From: Armatimonadetes bacterium Uphvl-Ar1
Lineage (GTDB): Bacteria > Armatimonadota > Fimbriimonadia > Fimbriimonadales > Fimbriimonadaceae
Direction of reading: 5' to 3'
DNA length: 64,000 bases
Assembly: GCA_002162075.1 (NCBI GenBank)
Contig: CP021423.1
Span: forward strand, 1,798,001 to 1,862,000
Shown: in pieces, positions 51,561-60,596 of the stretch
Layout of the letters: the number at the start of each line of letters is the position of its first letter
Position numbering within the stretch: position 1 is the stretch's first letter
Made by a program: the position numbers and the translations under genes
The notes under the pieces: generated by a model
What the model saw: only the letters and a program-made list of their open reading frames with translations
What the model was told of the DNA's origin: nothing
The model's database searches: none

Positions 51561-51962
51561 TTATACTTGCTCCGACCGATTCGACCCGTTTTCAAAAGCC
51601 CGCTGCACTTCGGGCCGCACCCAGAAGATAATCAAAGGCACCGCAACCGGAATGCAGCAGCACTTCAAAACCCCCATCACCAAATTGAACATGTGGGCCG
51701 CCCACCAAATCTTCGTCCGGGGCGCAAAGACCAAAATCAAATTCAGAATCACAAGGACAAAAGAGAGCAAACCAATCACTCCGTACATCAAACCCAACTG
51801 ACTTTTCTCGATTCCCGATGCCTCAAACATCTGCGCGCTCGTTTCATAAACCATATCCACTTGTGTCCGAGCCCAAAAGCATCCCAACCCGGCCAAAAAC
51901 CAGCTCACGGACAAAGCACAACAGTAAACACGATTCCAAAAGATCACTTTCTCAACGTTCAT
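51561..51962 (-). CDS. Small membrane protein with three to four helices
   Basis: The start ATG 51962 (MNVEKVIFWNRVYCCALSVSW) gives a protein of 133 residues. It has hydrophobic helices at about 11-30, 55-78 (LMYGVIGLLSFVLVILNLILVF) and 88-115 (AAHMFNLVMGVLKCCCIPVAVPLIIFWV), the last with three consecutive cysteines. The tail is polar (RPEVQRAFENG). No family is recognised. The short membrane protein on the other strand (52005-52178) shares the same intergenic region. Confidence 0.65.
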   Translation of the reverse strand: MNVEKVIFWNRVYCCALSVSWFLAGLGCFWARTQVDMVYETSAQMFEASGIEKSQLGLMYGVIGLLSFVLVILNLILVFAPRTKIWWAAHMFNLVMGVLKCCCIPVAVPLIIFWVRPEVQRAFENGSNRSEQV

Positions 51963-52004
51963 CTCGTACAAAACCCACCGCAATTATGCCATCCTAGAGT
52001 CTTC

Positions 52005-52178
52005 ATGAGTTGGCGATTTGCCACCTCGCTTGCATGCCTCATCGCCGGACTCGTCTGCTTCAGCCTCGCCAATTTTCGCGTGGTGACAGGAGCACTGGCC
52101 CTGATCATGATCGTCCTGGCGGTCGTTAACTTCGTCCTCGCCGGGGCCATTTTCATGTCTGGATCAAACCACAAGTAA
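52005..52178 (+). CDS. Small two-helix membrane protein
   Basis: The ATG at 52005 starts a 57-residue protein: MSWRFATSLACLIAGLVCFS, ANFRVVTGALALIMIVLAVV and NFVLAGAIFMSGSN. Two hydrophobic segments suggest a small integral membrane protein. It ends two bases before the RqcH start, so the two genes are almost certainly co-transcribed. The N-terminal hydrophobic segment could instead be a signal peptide. The gene is too small to assign to a family. Confidence 0.6.
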   Translation: MSWRFATSLACLIAGLVCFSLANFRVVTGALALIMIVLAVVNFVLAGAIFMSGSNHK

Positions 52179-52180
52179 GC

Positions 52181-54016
52181 ATGCGCATCCCGTTCGATTC
52201 CATCACCCTTGCCTCCCTGCTCTACGAAATTGACTTCCTTCGCGGGGCCAAAGTTCAGCGCATCATCCAACCCACGGAAACCGAAATCGTCTTCGGCCTT
52301 TACACCAAAGGCATCGAACACCCCCTCATCATTTCGTGGCATCCCGAGCTGTTCCGCATCCACACCCTTAGCCAGCGCCCGTCCGCCCCAACCGAGCCCC
52401 CGACACTCTGCATGACTCTCCGCAAATACCTCGGCGGGGGACGATTAGAATTTATTCGCCAACGCGGACTTGATCGGATTGTTGACTTCGGTTTCACTTC
52501 CGCCCACGGTGATTTCCAACTCGTTGTCGAACTCATGGGTCGCCACAGCAACCTCATCTTGGTCGACTCAAACCGCCGCGTTCTTGCCACCGCCAAGACC
52601 GTCTCGGCTAAGCAAAGTAAGCGTCCCGTACGAACTGGTCAACCCTACGAACCACCCCCCTTTGAGCCCAAACCATCAATCCTCCAGGCCAAACCCACAG
52701 ACAATCTCAAAGATTTTGAAGGCTACTCCCCCTTCCTCGCTCGCCTCATCGATTCAAAATTTTGCCCCACCCTGCCCTCTGGGGAGAGCCTGCCCCGGAC
52801 TCGATCCGGGGGACTTAGGGAGGGACAAAACCTAGACCAAACTCATAGGGTGCAAGACAACTCCCCCCTCCCCCCTGGGGAGGGACTTAGGGAGGGGCAA
52901 AGCCTAGACCAAACTCATGGGGTGCAAGACAGCTCCCCCCTCCCCTCTGGGGAGGGACTTAGGGAGGGGCAAATTCAGATTGCAGTTTCAACTAGCCAAC
53001 CCAATTCTCCAACCCTCGAAATCATCCAAACCATCTTAACAAAAAACATCTGGCAACCGTACTTCTCCCACGAATCCGGTGCCTACCCCCTCGACTTCAC
53101 ACCCCTCGACCCCACCGCAATCCCCCGCCCAACCCTGAGCATCGCCCTCGAACAAGCCTACGCCCTCCGCGAATCTCGCGACGCCCTGGCAAGCCAGCGA
53201 CAATCCCTCCTCAACCAACTCCAGCGGGTTGCTGATGCCCGCCGAGCCGCCCTCCGAGGCATAACCGAAGCCATCGCCACCGCCAACCGAGCCCCCGAAA
53301 TTCAAGCTCAAGCCGAGCTCATCCTCGCCTACCAAGGGTCAATCCAACCGGGTCAAGAAACCCTCGAAGCCTACGACTACCAAGGCAACCCCATCACCAT
53401 CCCCCTCGACCCCGAAAAAACTCCCGTCGAAAACGCCAACCGCCTCTTCAACCGCGCAAAACACGCCAAAGAACGACGCGACGAAGTCGCAACCCAAGGC
53501 GACCGCCTCCAACAAGACCTCACCTCCGTCGAATCCCTGATCCACCTCGTCCAAAACGCCACCACCCGCGAAGAACTTGACCAACACCGCGCCGAAGCAA
53601 AATCCCGGAACTACCTCCACCTCACCGGAGCCCCCAAAGCCAAAGAAGACCGCCCATTCGAAGGCAACCCCATCCGCGAACTCCTCAGCCCTGCCGGATA
53701 CCGCGTGCTCTACGGCACCAATTCAACGAGCAACGATTACCTCACCAACCGCGTCGCCAAGGGCAACGACATCTGGCTCCACGTCCGCGGCCAAACTTCG
53801 GCTCACGTCATCATTCAAACCCAAGGCAACCCCGACAAAGTTCAAAAGCCCGACCTCCTTTTCGCCGCCCTTGTTGCAGTCAAAAATAGCCCCGCCAAGC
53901 ATGGCTCATACGTCCCCGTCGACTACACTCTCAAAAAATACGTCCGCAAACCCCGAGGCTCCGCCCCCGGACTTGCGGTCTACGAACGCGAAAAAACCCT
54001 CCATGTTGACCCTTAA
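52181..54016 (+). CDS. rqcH: RqcH / NFACT-family ribosome-quality-control protein with in-frame repeat insertion
   Basis: The 611-residue protein has the NFACT-N domain (MRIPFDSITLASLLYEIDF, MTLRKYLGGGRLEFIRQRGLDRIVDFGF with the Asp-Arg pair in GLDRI that RqcH uses) and ends with NFACT-R (GNDIWLHVRGQTSAHVIIQ, then VKNSPAKHGSYVPVDYTL). Helical middle domains at about 310-490 are also present. Residues about 195-265 are an insertion of 24-residue repeats, discussed separately; without it the protein is normal. In Bacillus RqcH adds alanine tails to peptides on stalled 50S subunits. The gene follows a small membrane protein and overlaps the PAP2 gene by 14 bases. Confidence 0.88.
   Translation: MRIPFDSITLASLLYEIDFLRGAKVQRIIQPTETEIVFGLYTKGIEHPLIISWHPELFRIHTLSQRPSAPTEPPTLCMTLRKYLGGGRLEFIRQRGLDRIVDFGFTSAHGDFQLVVELMGRHSNLILVDSNRRVLATAKTVSAKQSKRPVRTGQPYEPPPFEPKPSILQAKPTDNLKDFEGYSPFLARLIDSKFCPTLPSGESLPRTRSGGLREGQNLDQTHRVQDNSPLPPGEGLREGQSLDQTHGVQDSSPLPSGEGLREGQIQIAVSTSQPNSPTLEIIQTILTKNIWQPYFSHESGAYPLDFTPLDPTAIPRPTLSIALEQAYALRESRDALASQRQSLLNQLQRVADARRAALRGITEAIATANRAPEIQAQAELILAYQGSIQPGQETLEAYDYQGNPITIPLDPEKTPVENANRLFNRAKHAKERRDEVATQGDRLQQDLTSVESLIHLVQNATTREELDQHRAEAKSRNYLHLTGAPKAKEDRPFEGNPIRELLSPAGYRVLYGTNSTSNDYLTNRVAKGNDIWLHVRGQTSAHVIIQTQGNPDKVQKPDLLFAALVAVKNSPAKHGSYVPVDYTLKKYVRKPRGSAPGLAVYEREKTLHVDP
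52765..52976 (+). repeat. 72-base in-frame repeat block within rqcH
   Basis: A 72-base unit starts CTCCCCCCTCCC and ends GGGGTGCAAGAC. It is complete at 52861-52932. A variant with a 24-base palindromic insert (core CCCCGGACTCGATCCGGGG) occupies about 52765-52860, and a truncated third copy is at 52933-52976. Each encodes 24 residues around PLPxGEGLREGQ. Because 72 and 24 are multiples of three the gene stays in frame. Each unit can fold into a CTCCCC/GGGGAG hairpin. Confidence 0.85.
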
Positions 54017-54644
54017 TGCCCTGAGCCTGTGGACGCTTGACCAAAACATCTTCCGCCTGATCCATGTCGATCTCCACCGAGATTTCCTCGACCAAATCAT
54101 GCTCATCATCACTTACACCGGCGATGGTCACATCCAAATCCCAATCCTCCTCTTCCTCGCCATCAACAAAAAAACCCGCGCCTATGGCCTCGCCATGATC
54201 GCCGCCTTCTGCTCCGCCGGAATCTTGCGCATCATCGTCAAACAAATCGTCGACCGCCCCCGCCCCTCCAACCTCGATTTCGCCAACCCCCTCACCTGGC
54301 CCGGTGGATTCCCCGGCGGCCCCGAAGGCTGGCTCTCCAAAACTTTCGACGTCATCCCCTACGGCAATTCCAGCTTCCCCTCCGGTCACAGCACGACGAG
54401 CTTCGCAATGGCCTTCATGCTCGCCTGGCTCGTTTACCGAACCGAAAACGCCTGGATCGGCTGGCTCGCTGCCCTTTGGGCCACCCTCGTCGGCCTCAGC
54501 CGAATCTACGTAGGCGTCCACTACCCCGGCGATGTCATCGCCGCCGCCGCCCTCTCCGGCATCGTCACCTCCGCCCTCTACCTCCTTTGGCAATCCAAAA
54601 ACTGGCTACCAGCACCTGCCCGGTTATCGACCAGCGATTCCTAG
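54003..54644 (+). CDS. PAP2-family phosphatase
   Basis: ATG 54003 gives a 213-residue membrane protein with about five helices. The three-part phosphatase signature is clear: VKQIVDRPRPSN (KxxxxxxRP), SSFPSGHSTTSFA (PSGH) and SRIYVGVHYPGDVIAAA (SRxxxxxHxxxD). Substrates are probably undecaprenyl or phosphatidate phosphates. It overlaps rqcH by 14 bases and its TAG is shared with the SMP-30 gene as CTAG (54641-54644). Confidence 0.9.
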   Translation: MLTLNALSLWTLDQNIFRLIHVDLHRDFLDQIMLIITYTGDGHIQIPILLFLAINKKTRAYGLAMIAAFCSAGILRIIVKQIVDRPRPSNLDFANPLTWPGGFPGGPEGWLSKTFDVIPYGNSSFPSGHSTTSFAMAFMLAWLVYRTENAWIGWLAALWATLVGLSRIYVGVHYPGDVIAAAALSGIVTSALYLLWQSKNWLPAPARLSTSDS

Positions 54645-55489
54645 AACCCTGGACGAACCCCCACCACCCGAACCCGCAACGAATAAACCCCCTTGCGAGC
54701 CGTCACAAACAAAGTCTTGCCATCCTCTCCCCCAAAACACAAATTCGAGGGCTGCTCCGGAAACTTAATGTTCTCCAGCAAAGCCCCGTCCGCCGAATAC
54801 ACATTCACCCCATCTCCACACGCCGCCCAAACCCGACCATCCACATCAACTCGAACCCCGTCCGGCCCCTGAGAATCAAACTTCTTGATGTGCTTCACTG
54901 TCCCCGGCGAATAGTCAAAGAGATCAATCCCCCCATCCTCACTATCCGCAACATAAAGCCGCTTCCCATCCGGAGAAAACACCAATCCATTCGGCTGATT
55001 GCGCCCCTTCCAAAGTTGTTTCAACTCCCCACCGGGGACTAACTCATAAACATACTTCCCGTCAACTTCCATCTGCTCCGGTCGAATTCCATAACTGGGA
55101 TCAGTGAACAAAACCCGCCCCGAAGAATGAATTGCCACATCATTTGGCGAATTCAGCTTTTTTCCGCCAAACTCCTTCGCCACCGGAGTAGGAACTCCAT
55201 CTCGATAAACAACCACGCTCCTCGAACCGTGCTCACAACTCCAAACATTCCCCTCTCCATCAACCGTGTTTCCGTTCGCATTATTGCTACCGTCACGCCA
55301 AACGATCATCTCCTTACCGTCCCACTCGTAGATCTTCGACATCGGAATATCGCTGAAAATCAGCGTTCCTTTCTTAGTCCAACAAGCCCCCTCCGTGAAA
55401 CGGTACGTCCCCGGCAATTTCTCAATTGCCGCTCCCGGCGCAATATAACTCTCAGTCATCATCAGTCCTCCTAGTAGCAACGCAATCAT
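54641..55489 (-). CDS. SMP-30/gluconolactonase-like lactonase
   Basis: ATG 55489 overlaps the TGA of the upstream isomerase gene (ATGA). The 282-residue protein has a short hydrophobic start (MIALLLGGLMM) that may be a signal peptide. Beta-propeller landmarks are RFTEGACWTKKGTLIFSDIP (metal Glu), NGNTVDGEGNVWSCEHG, LNSPNDVAIHSSGRVLFTDPSYG (Asn-Asp) and NGLVFSPDGKRLYVADSEDG. These are the SMP-30 metal ligands. It hydrolyses sugar lactones in this family. With the sugar isomerase gene it probably forms a small carbohydrate operon. Confidence 0.87.
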   Translation of the reverse strand: MIALLLGGLMMTESYIAPGAAIEKLPGTYRFTEGACWTKKGTLIFSDIPMSKIYEWDGKEMIVWRDGSNNANGNTVDGEGNVWSCEHGSRSVVVYRDGVPTPVAKEFGGKKLNSPNDVAIHSSGRVLFTDPSYGIRPEQMEVDGKYVYELVPGGELKQLWKGRNQPNGLVFSPDGKRLYVADSEDGGIDLFDYSPGTVKHIKKFDSQGPDGVRVDVDGRVWAACGDGVNVYSADGALLENIKFPEQPSNLCFGGEDGKTLFVTARKGVYSLRVRVVGVRPGF

Positions 55490-56385
55490 TTCGGATTCTC
55501 CACAAATTCCCCACCTCGGCACCATTTCAAATAGTTCAAGCCATGAACTTGACCCGTCATCTCCAGCTCGTCTCGATAAACCGGATCATGCCAACCCTCT
55601 ATATCAATCGAACCCGTCCAACCCGCTAATCGCAAAACCGAAATCACATCCCGCCAATTCGTATCCCCAAAGCCCGGCGTCCGGTGATGAACAAAATACT
55701 CCCCGCACCGAATCCCATCTCGCTTCACTTTTTCCCAATCCACCGTCGCATCCTTGCCATGAAGGTGCACCACCTTCCCGACCCACTTCCGAAGCTGAGG
55801 CACCGGGTCAATCAAGCTCACCATTTGGTGACAAGGCTCCCACTCCAGCCCGATGTGATCGCTCTGCACCACATTAAACATCATCTCCCAAGCTCGCGGG
55901 GAATGGGCAATGTTCCAATTCGGCTTATCCCAAGTCCCTCCCATCTCACAATTCTCAAACCCAATCTTCACGCCGTGGTCTTCCGCCATCTTCGTCAACG
56001 GCCCAAAAACTTCACCAAACCGATCTATCGTATCGCCAACCGATGTTTCAGGCAAGCATCCCGTGAACCCACAGACTGTCGTCGCCCCCCATTCTCCCGC
56101 AGATTGAATCAACGTCTCCCAAGCAACCCGTGTCACTTCATCCGTCATGGGGTTCCCATAAACCCCAATGCTGTCCACAATCGCCTGATCCCCCAACACA
56201 CTTTTCGCCCGCTTTGCAAGCTCCTTCTGACCCTCAACCGTATCCGCTCCGTCCGGCAACTTCTGCCAATTCGTCAGCTGAAAACTCTCAAACCCATGCC
56301 CCACGATCTGCGGCAAATACTCCTCGCACCCCTCCATCTTCGCCAGCGTCCCGATCCGAATGTCCATATGCCCAACCCGACTCAT
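55486..56385 (-). CDS. Sugar phosphate isomerase/epimerase-like TIM-barrel protein
   Basis: The 299-residue protein (MSRVGHMDIRIGTLAKMEG; ATG 56367 is an alternative) has the xylose-isomerase-like AP_endonuc_2 barrel: SFQLTNWQKLPDG, VCGFTGCLPE, VKIGFENCEMGG (metal Glu), HIGLEWEPCHQM, VVHLHGKDATV (His) and SIDIEGWHDPVYRD (Glu-His). Substrate specificity is not recognisable. Its TGA overlaps the ATG of the lactonase gene, so they are coupled. Confidence 0.85.
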   Translation of the reverse strand: MSRVGHMDIRIGTLAKMEGCEEYLPQIVGHGFESFQLTNWQKLPDGADTVEGQKELAKRAKSVLGDQAIVDSIGVYGNPMTDEVTRVAWETLIQSAGEWGATTVCGFTGCLPETSVGDTIDRFGEVFGPLTKMAEDHGVKIGFENCEMGGTWDKPNWNIAHSPRAWEMMFNVVQSDHIGLEWEPCHQMVSLIDPVPQLRKWVGKVVHLHGKDATVDWEKVKRDGIRCGEYFVHHRTPGFGDTNWRDVISVLRLAGWTGSIDIEGWHDPVYRDELEMTGQVHGLNYLKWCRGGEFVENPK

Positions 56386-56426
56386 GCTTCCCTTTTACCA
56401 GAACGACCTTCGTTTTTCCTTGATTC

Positions 56427-57767
56427 TTAACTTCGAACCGGAGCTTTCACCCGAGTTGGGCTCAACGCCTCCACAACCCATCCCAAAACCACCGGCCCCA
56501 TCACCGCCACAAACAGCGCGTAAAACACCGAAGGCAAATAGTGATAATGCGCGAAGAACTTCAGCCAAGCCATCGGAAGATAAGCCACAAACCCCATCAA
56601 CAAAGCCCCAAGCCCCCACCAACGGCGGGGACTCCCCCAAAGTCCAACCATCGAAACCGAATTCCCCACCATGGCAAATCCCAAAACCCAAGGCATTGCC
56701 GTCAAGAGCGCAATCGCCCCCAAGCTCACGCTGCCCCAAAACTGCCCCACCGTATCAAATCCTGGTAACAAATAGCTCAGCAAATCAAGGTAAAGCCCCG
56801 CCCCTGTCCTAAACTGCTGATCCTGATACCCACTCACCTCCGAAGGAACAACCGACGCCCTCAAAACAAAATATCCCACCAACAACCCCCACATCCACAC
56901 CAAGTTGATCCATCGAACCCGCCGCCGCTGCAAACCAAACCAAATACAAACCCCCGTCAGCAATCCGGGAAGAATGACCGCCTGCTCATAACTCCCCAAT
57001 GCCAAAACTAGCCCAAGAGCCGATACCGGTAGCCAAACCCAATTCCATTTCCCAGCTTGGGTAACTACTGTCCCCTTCGTCGCCGGCAAGTCCATCGCCG
57101 TCGGCTCAGACTCTCGCACCCCTGCACCAATCCTTTCGTACCGAGCATAAGCCGCCACCGATATCAATGCAAAGACAGTCATCACACTCGCCGTCCGGCC
57201 CGGTAACCACCCCACAACCCGATACCAAATGTCCATCTGGCCCGGTAACAAGTCCGCAAAAAAGACACATCCTCCAACCCCTAGTAATACCGGCCACCAC
57301 CGATCACGCAACTTCCCCCGCCCAAGTCCCGCCAAACACAGCAACGCCAAAGCCCAAAACCACCCCCCAACCATTCCCAAAAATCCAACATTCACGTGAG
57401 CAATTCCAAAGATCAAAGTCGCAATCCCCACTGTCAAAGGGTGATCGGTCAACTCCCTCACCACCCAAAAACAGAGCCAAATGCAAATCACCGCCAAAAT
57501 CGCATTGGTAAGTCCGAATCCCGCCGCATTCTTCCCCCAAATTGCTAAATCCAACTCGAACGCCAAGGTCGATACCGGGCGGTAAAAGTGGTTAAACAGG
57601 GGCCAATCCCCCGCAAACCAACTCCAAGGATTTCCACGCTCCTGGATATTTGCGAGCAACACGCGTGTATCAGAATCTTCTAGCAACCCCGACCCGCTCG
57701 CTCTGGTGACCAACACCCAAACGCTGAACACCAAAGGAATCACAAACCAAGGCAACCAGCGCTTCAT
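56427..57767 (-). CDS. Polytopic membrane protein, glycosyltransferase-like
   Basis: ATG 57767 has GGGGGTG before it; the frame is open to 57821. The 446-residue protein has about 10-12 hydrophobic helices (WLPWFVIPLVFSVWVLVTR, LTNAILAVICIWLCFWVV, ATLIFGIAHVNVGFLGMVGG) and DSDTR and YRPVS loop motifs. This pattern (acidic first loop, YRPxS) is common in PMT/GT39-like or DUF2029-type membrane proteins. The donor and acceptor are unknown. The start is divergent from the TlpA-like gene, with 74 bases between. Confidence 0.72.
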   Translation of the reverse strand: MKRWLPWFVIPLVFSVWVLVTRASGSGLLEDSDTRVLLANIQERGNPWSWFAGDWPLFNHFYRPVSTLAFELDLAIWGKNAAGFGLTNAILAVICIWLCFWVVRELTDHPLTVGIATLIFGIAHVNVGFLGMVGGWFWALALLCLAGLGRGKLRDRWWPVLLGVGGCVFFADLLPGQMDIWYRVVGWLPGRTASVMTVFALISVAAYARYERIGAGVRESEPTAMDLPATKGTVVTQAGKWNWVWLPVSALGLVLALGSYEQAVILPGLLTGVCIWFGLQRRRVRWINLVWMWGLLVGYFVLRASVVPSEVSGYQDQQFRTGAGLYLDLLSYLLPGFDTVGQFWGSVSLGAIALLTAMPWVLGFAMVGNSVSMVGLWGSPRRWWGLGALLMGFVAYLPMAWLKFFAHYHYLPSVFYALFVAVMGPVVLGWVVEALSPTRVKAPVRS

Positions 57768-57841
57768 CACCCCCGATTTAACCCAATCTCCCGGGACAAA
57801 TGAACTCAAATCCCTTTTCATGCGTTATAGTCCACAGAACC

Positions 57842-58369
57842 ATGAACAAAAACACACTCCGAATCGGATTTCTTGGTGCCGCTCTCATCGCTGGAAGCGC
57901 TTTTGTCGCCATCGCGCAAAATCAGACTCCAACGCTTGAAGGCAAAACCGCCCCCAAATTTAGTATCAAAACCACCGACGGGGCCACCCTCACAAACGCG
58001 AACCTTAAAGGCAAAGTCGTCCTCATCGATTTCTGGGCAACCTGGTGCGGTCCGTGCAAAAAAGCCAGCCCCCACATGCAAAAAATTCACAAAGAGCTAA
58101 ACGCAAAGGGTGTCCGCGTCATTGGCCTGAGTGCAATGGAAGAAGACCCCAAAGACGTCAAGTCCATCAAAGACTACAAGTCAAAGAACAAATACACTTA
58201 TACATTCGGCTATGACGGAGACAAAGTGGCTGACGACTTCAAGGTGCGAGGACTCCCCGCTTTCGTCATGATCAACAAAAAAGGTCAAGTCGTCGACTCA
58301 TGGGAAGGCTACAGCGAAGCAATCATGGCGGATATTGCCAAGCGAGCCCGCGCTGAAGCCGCAAAGTAA
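57842..58369 (+). CDS. TlpA/ResA-like thiol-disulfide thioredoxin
   Basis: ATG 57842 gives MNKNTLRIGFLGAALIAGSA, a signal or anchor. The 175-residue protein has a thioredoxin fold with the active site FWATWCGPCKKASPH (WCxxC), PxxxNAxGVRVIGLSAMEED-type insertion and cis-Pro in GLPAFVMINKKG. It probably reduces disulfides or matures cytochromes outside the membrane. It is separated from the following gene by an inverted repeat at 58397-58428. Confidence 0.9.
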   Translation: MNKNTLRIGFLGAALIAGSAFVAIAQNQTPTLEGKTAPKFSIKTTDGATLTNANLKGKVVLIDFWATWCGPCKKASPHMQKIHKELNAKGVRVIGLSAMEEDPKDVKSIKDYKSKNKYTYTFGYDGDKVADDFKVRGLPAFVMINKKGQVVDSWEGYSEAIMADIAKRARAEAAK

Positions 58370-58396
58370 CTCATAATTACCGACAAAGTCGAAAAG

Positions 58397-58428
58397 ATGC
58401 CAGGCCGCGCCAACACGTTGCCTGGCAT
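58397..58428 (+). terminator. Inverted repeat after the thioredoxin gene
   Basis: ATGCCAGGC (58397-58405) and GCCTGGCAT (58420-58428) form a perfect nine-bp stem with a 14-base loop. No T run follows, so termination is only possible. The downstream gene starts at 58451. Confidence 0.45.
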
Positions 58429-58450
58429 TAACCGTCTAAACAACTAGCAA

Positions 58451-59410
58451 ATGCTTGCCGCTACCTTCGCTCTCGCTCTCCTCAATGTCCAAGATGACTC
58501 CGATTGGCAAACCCATCGCCTCGGAAAGTCGGGCCTCCGCCTCGATCTCCCCGTCAAACCAACCATCACCGAAACCAGCGAAGAAACCCAACTCACCGCA
58601 ACTTTCAAATCCGTCAAGATTTCAATCATCGCCCGGCCCGCAACCGCGGAAACCAAACAGAATTCCGGTCAAGCCTATTCCCAAGCCTTCAGCGAACTCC
58701 GGGATCGCTACGGCCGAAATATCAAATCCATCCTCAACGAAAATCCCGTCCTGGAAGCATTCCAATTCGGTGCCGAAGAGTCACTCGGATTCGTCATCGA
58801 AACCGATGAACAAGGCGGCAAAGCCCACGCCTGGCAACAAATTTTCATCGACAATTTTGAATACACCATCCAAATTGAGTCCTCTCGACGAGATCAGGTT
58901 ATTCTCGAAAAAATTCTTGCGTCCGCTCAATATATCAATCCCGAGACCGGCGACTTCCGCGTTTCTGCTCTTGGTAATACCGGACTCGAAAGTTATCTGG
59001 GAATCGCCTTCCTCCCTCAAACTGACATCCCCCGCTCTGAAGCAAATTCCGTCGTCCTCCAATCAGATCAATTCCCCGCAATGGTGCTAGCCACCGTCTG
59101 GACCGACGACTCTGTGGACTACGAAGACCCCGACGAACTCAAAGCCGCAATGACCAAATGGCTCACAACCTTCGTCCAAGGGGCAGAATCAAAACTCACC
59201 CTCACCCCTTCAGTCCAAGACAACCAAACCACCTACGACATCAAAGGAGAAGTAATTGTTCAAGGCGTCCAAATCAACCTCCTCGGCAAAGCCTTCGCCC
59301 GCCGCGATGACGCCCAAGTCGCCATTGCCGTCATTGACCCCCGAACCAAAAACGCCGAAGCATTTGCCAAAAAAATCCTTGCATCAGTCAAGCAAAAGTC
59401 CGGTGAATAG
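58451..59410 (+). CDS. Unidentified exported protein with two similar halves
   Basis: The 319-residue protein begins MLAATFALALLNVQDDSDW, a signal-like stretch. Residues 20-165 have THRLGKSGLRLDLPVKPTIT, VKISIIARPAT and ILEKILASAQYIN. Residues 180-310 have ALGNTGLESYLGIAFLPQTD, VLATVWTDDSVDY and AEAFAKKILASVKQ. The two halves share a beta-rich pattern ending in KKILAS, suggesting an internal duplication. The LRLDLP strand resembles DUF1795-type proteins. No catalytic motif is visible. It is adjacent end-to-end with the CobW gene (stop codons touch at 59410/59411). Confidence 0.65.
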   Translation: MLAATFALALLNVQDDSDWQTHRLGKSGLRLDLPVKPTITETSEETQLTATFKSVKISIIARPATAETKQNSGQAYSQAFSELRDRYGRNIKSILNENPVLEAFQFGAEESLGFVIETDEQGGKAHAWQQIFIDNFEYTIQIESSRRDQVILEKILASAQYINPETGDFRVSALGNTGLESYLGIAFLPQTDIPRSEANSVVLQSDQFPAMVLATVWTDDSVDYEDPDELKAAMTKWLTTFVQGAESKLTLTPSVQDNQTTYDIKGEVIVQGVQINLLGKAFARRDDAQVAIAVIDPRTKNAEAFAKKILASVKQKSGE

Positions 59411-60592
59411 TCAGGCCAATGGATCAGGAAGAGTCTTCCAGTAGTCTGGCCCTTTCGCAAATTCCTCATCGGAAACCAAGCAAGAGTCGAACAATCGAGT
59501 TAAACCCTCCTGATCCATTCCCATCCCAATCAAAACAATCTCCTGACGCCGATCCCCGTATGGCTCCTGCATCAAGCCATGAATCCAAAGCCGCGTCTCC
59601 TCATCATCGGGCCAATAGACTTTTGGTGCCGCCGACCACCAAGTACCAGCTTGCTCATATCGACATGCACCACCCGCCTGACTCCACCCTCCAATCCACT
59701 CCATCCGCGTTGCTAACCAGAAAAACCCCTTGCTCCGCACTACACCAGGCCAGGGCTGTTGAATCAATGTGAAAAATCGCTCCGGGTGAAATGGCTTTCG
59801 TGTCCGGTAAACAAAGCTCGAAATCCCATACTCCTCCGTCTCAGGCGTATGCTCATTCATCAATTCTCGTAGCCACCCGGCACTGAGCTGAGCTTTTTCC
59901 ATATCAAACAATCCTGTATTCAAAATTTCTTTCAGCGGCACCTGCCCATGCTCAATCGGTTTCAACCGTGCAACCGGGTTCAGCTTCCGAATAACTCCCA
60001 TCACACGATCAAGCATCACTTGATCAACCAAGTCCGTCTTGCTCACCAAAATGACATCTGCAAATTCAATCTGATCAACCAAAAGATCAACAATCGTTCT
60101 GTCGTCCTCGTCACCCAAACTCTCACCTCGATCCCGGATGTACTCCGCCTCGCTAAAGTCCTTGAAGAAGTTAAAAGCGTCAACAACCGTGACCATCGTG
60201 TCCAATTGCGAAACATCCCCCAAACTAATCCCGTGTCCATCCTCAAAAGTGAAGGTCATTGCAACCGGAAGCGGCTCGCTTATCCCGGTTGATTCAATCA
60301 ATAGATAGTCGAACCGACCCTCCTGAGCTAGTCTCGAAACTTCCTGGAGCAAGTCATCCCGCAAAGTACAACAAATGCAACCATTTGTCATCTCGACCAA
60401 CTTCTCCTCGGTTCGGCTAAGGTTCGCGTTCCCTCCCGCAACGAGTTGAGCATCAATATTTACCTCGCTCATGTCATTGACAATCACGGCAACCTTCATC
60501 CCTTCTCGGTTCGAGAGCACTTGGTTCAAAACAGTCGTCTTTCCCGCACCCAAGAACCCGGAAAGAACCGTCACTGGCAGCTTGCTTTTCAT
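59411..60592 (-). CDS. CobW/COG0523-family zinc-handling GTPase
   Basis: The 393-residue protein shows the GTPase and metal motifs of this family: [11 protein letters not shown] (P-loop), [10 protein letters not shown] (switch I), [21 protein letters not shown] (GCICC metal site), [12 protein letters not shown] and a VSKTDLVD (N/TKxD) element. The CobW-C domain begins [19 protein letters not shown]. Known relatives (YeiR, ZagA, ZNG1) deliver zinc to target proteins. The palindrome 5 bases before the start resembles a Zur box, which fits zinc-repressed expression. Confidence 0.9.
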   Translation of the reverse strand: MKSKLPVTVLSGFLGAGKTTVLNQVLSNREGMKVAVIVNDMSEVNIDAQLVAGGNANLSRTEEKLVEMTNGCICCTLRDDLLQEVSRLAQEGRFDYLLIESTGISEPLPVAMTFTFEDGHGISLGDVSQLDTMVTVVDAFNFFKDFSEAEYIRDRGESLGDEDDRTIVDLLVDQIEFADVILVSKTDLVDQVMLDRVMGVIRKLNPVARLKPIEHGQVPLKEILNTGLFDMEKAQLSAGWLRELMNEHTPETEEYGISSFVYRTRKPFHPERFFTLIQQPWPGVVRSKGFFWLATRMEWIGGWSQAGGACRYEQAGTWWSAAPKVYWPDDEETRLWIHGLMQEPYGDRRQEIVLIGMGMDQEGLTRLFDSCLVSDEEFAKGPDYWKTLPDPLA

Positions 60593-60596
60593 TATT

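Noticed and set aside
52765-52976. Regular repeats resembling a CRISPR array
   Set aside because: The units are direct 72-base repeats without unique spacers, lie within an open reading frame and have no cas genes nearby.
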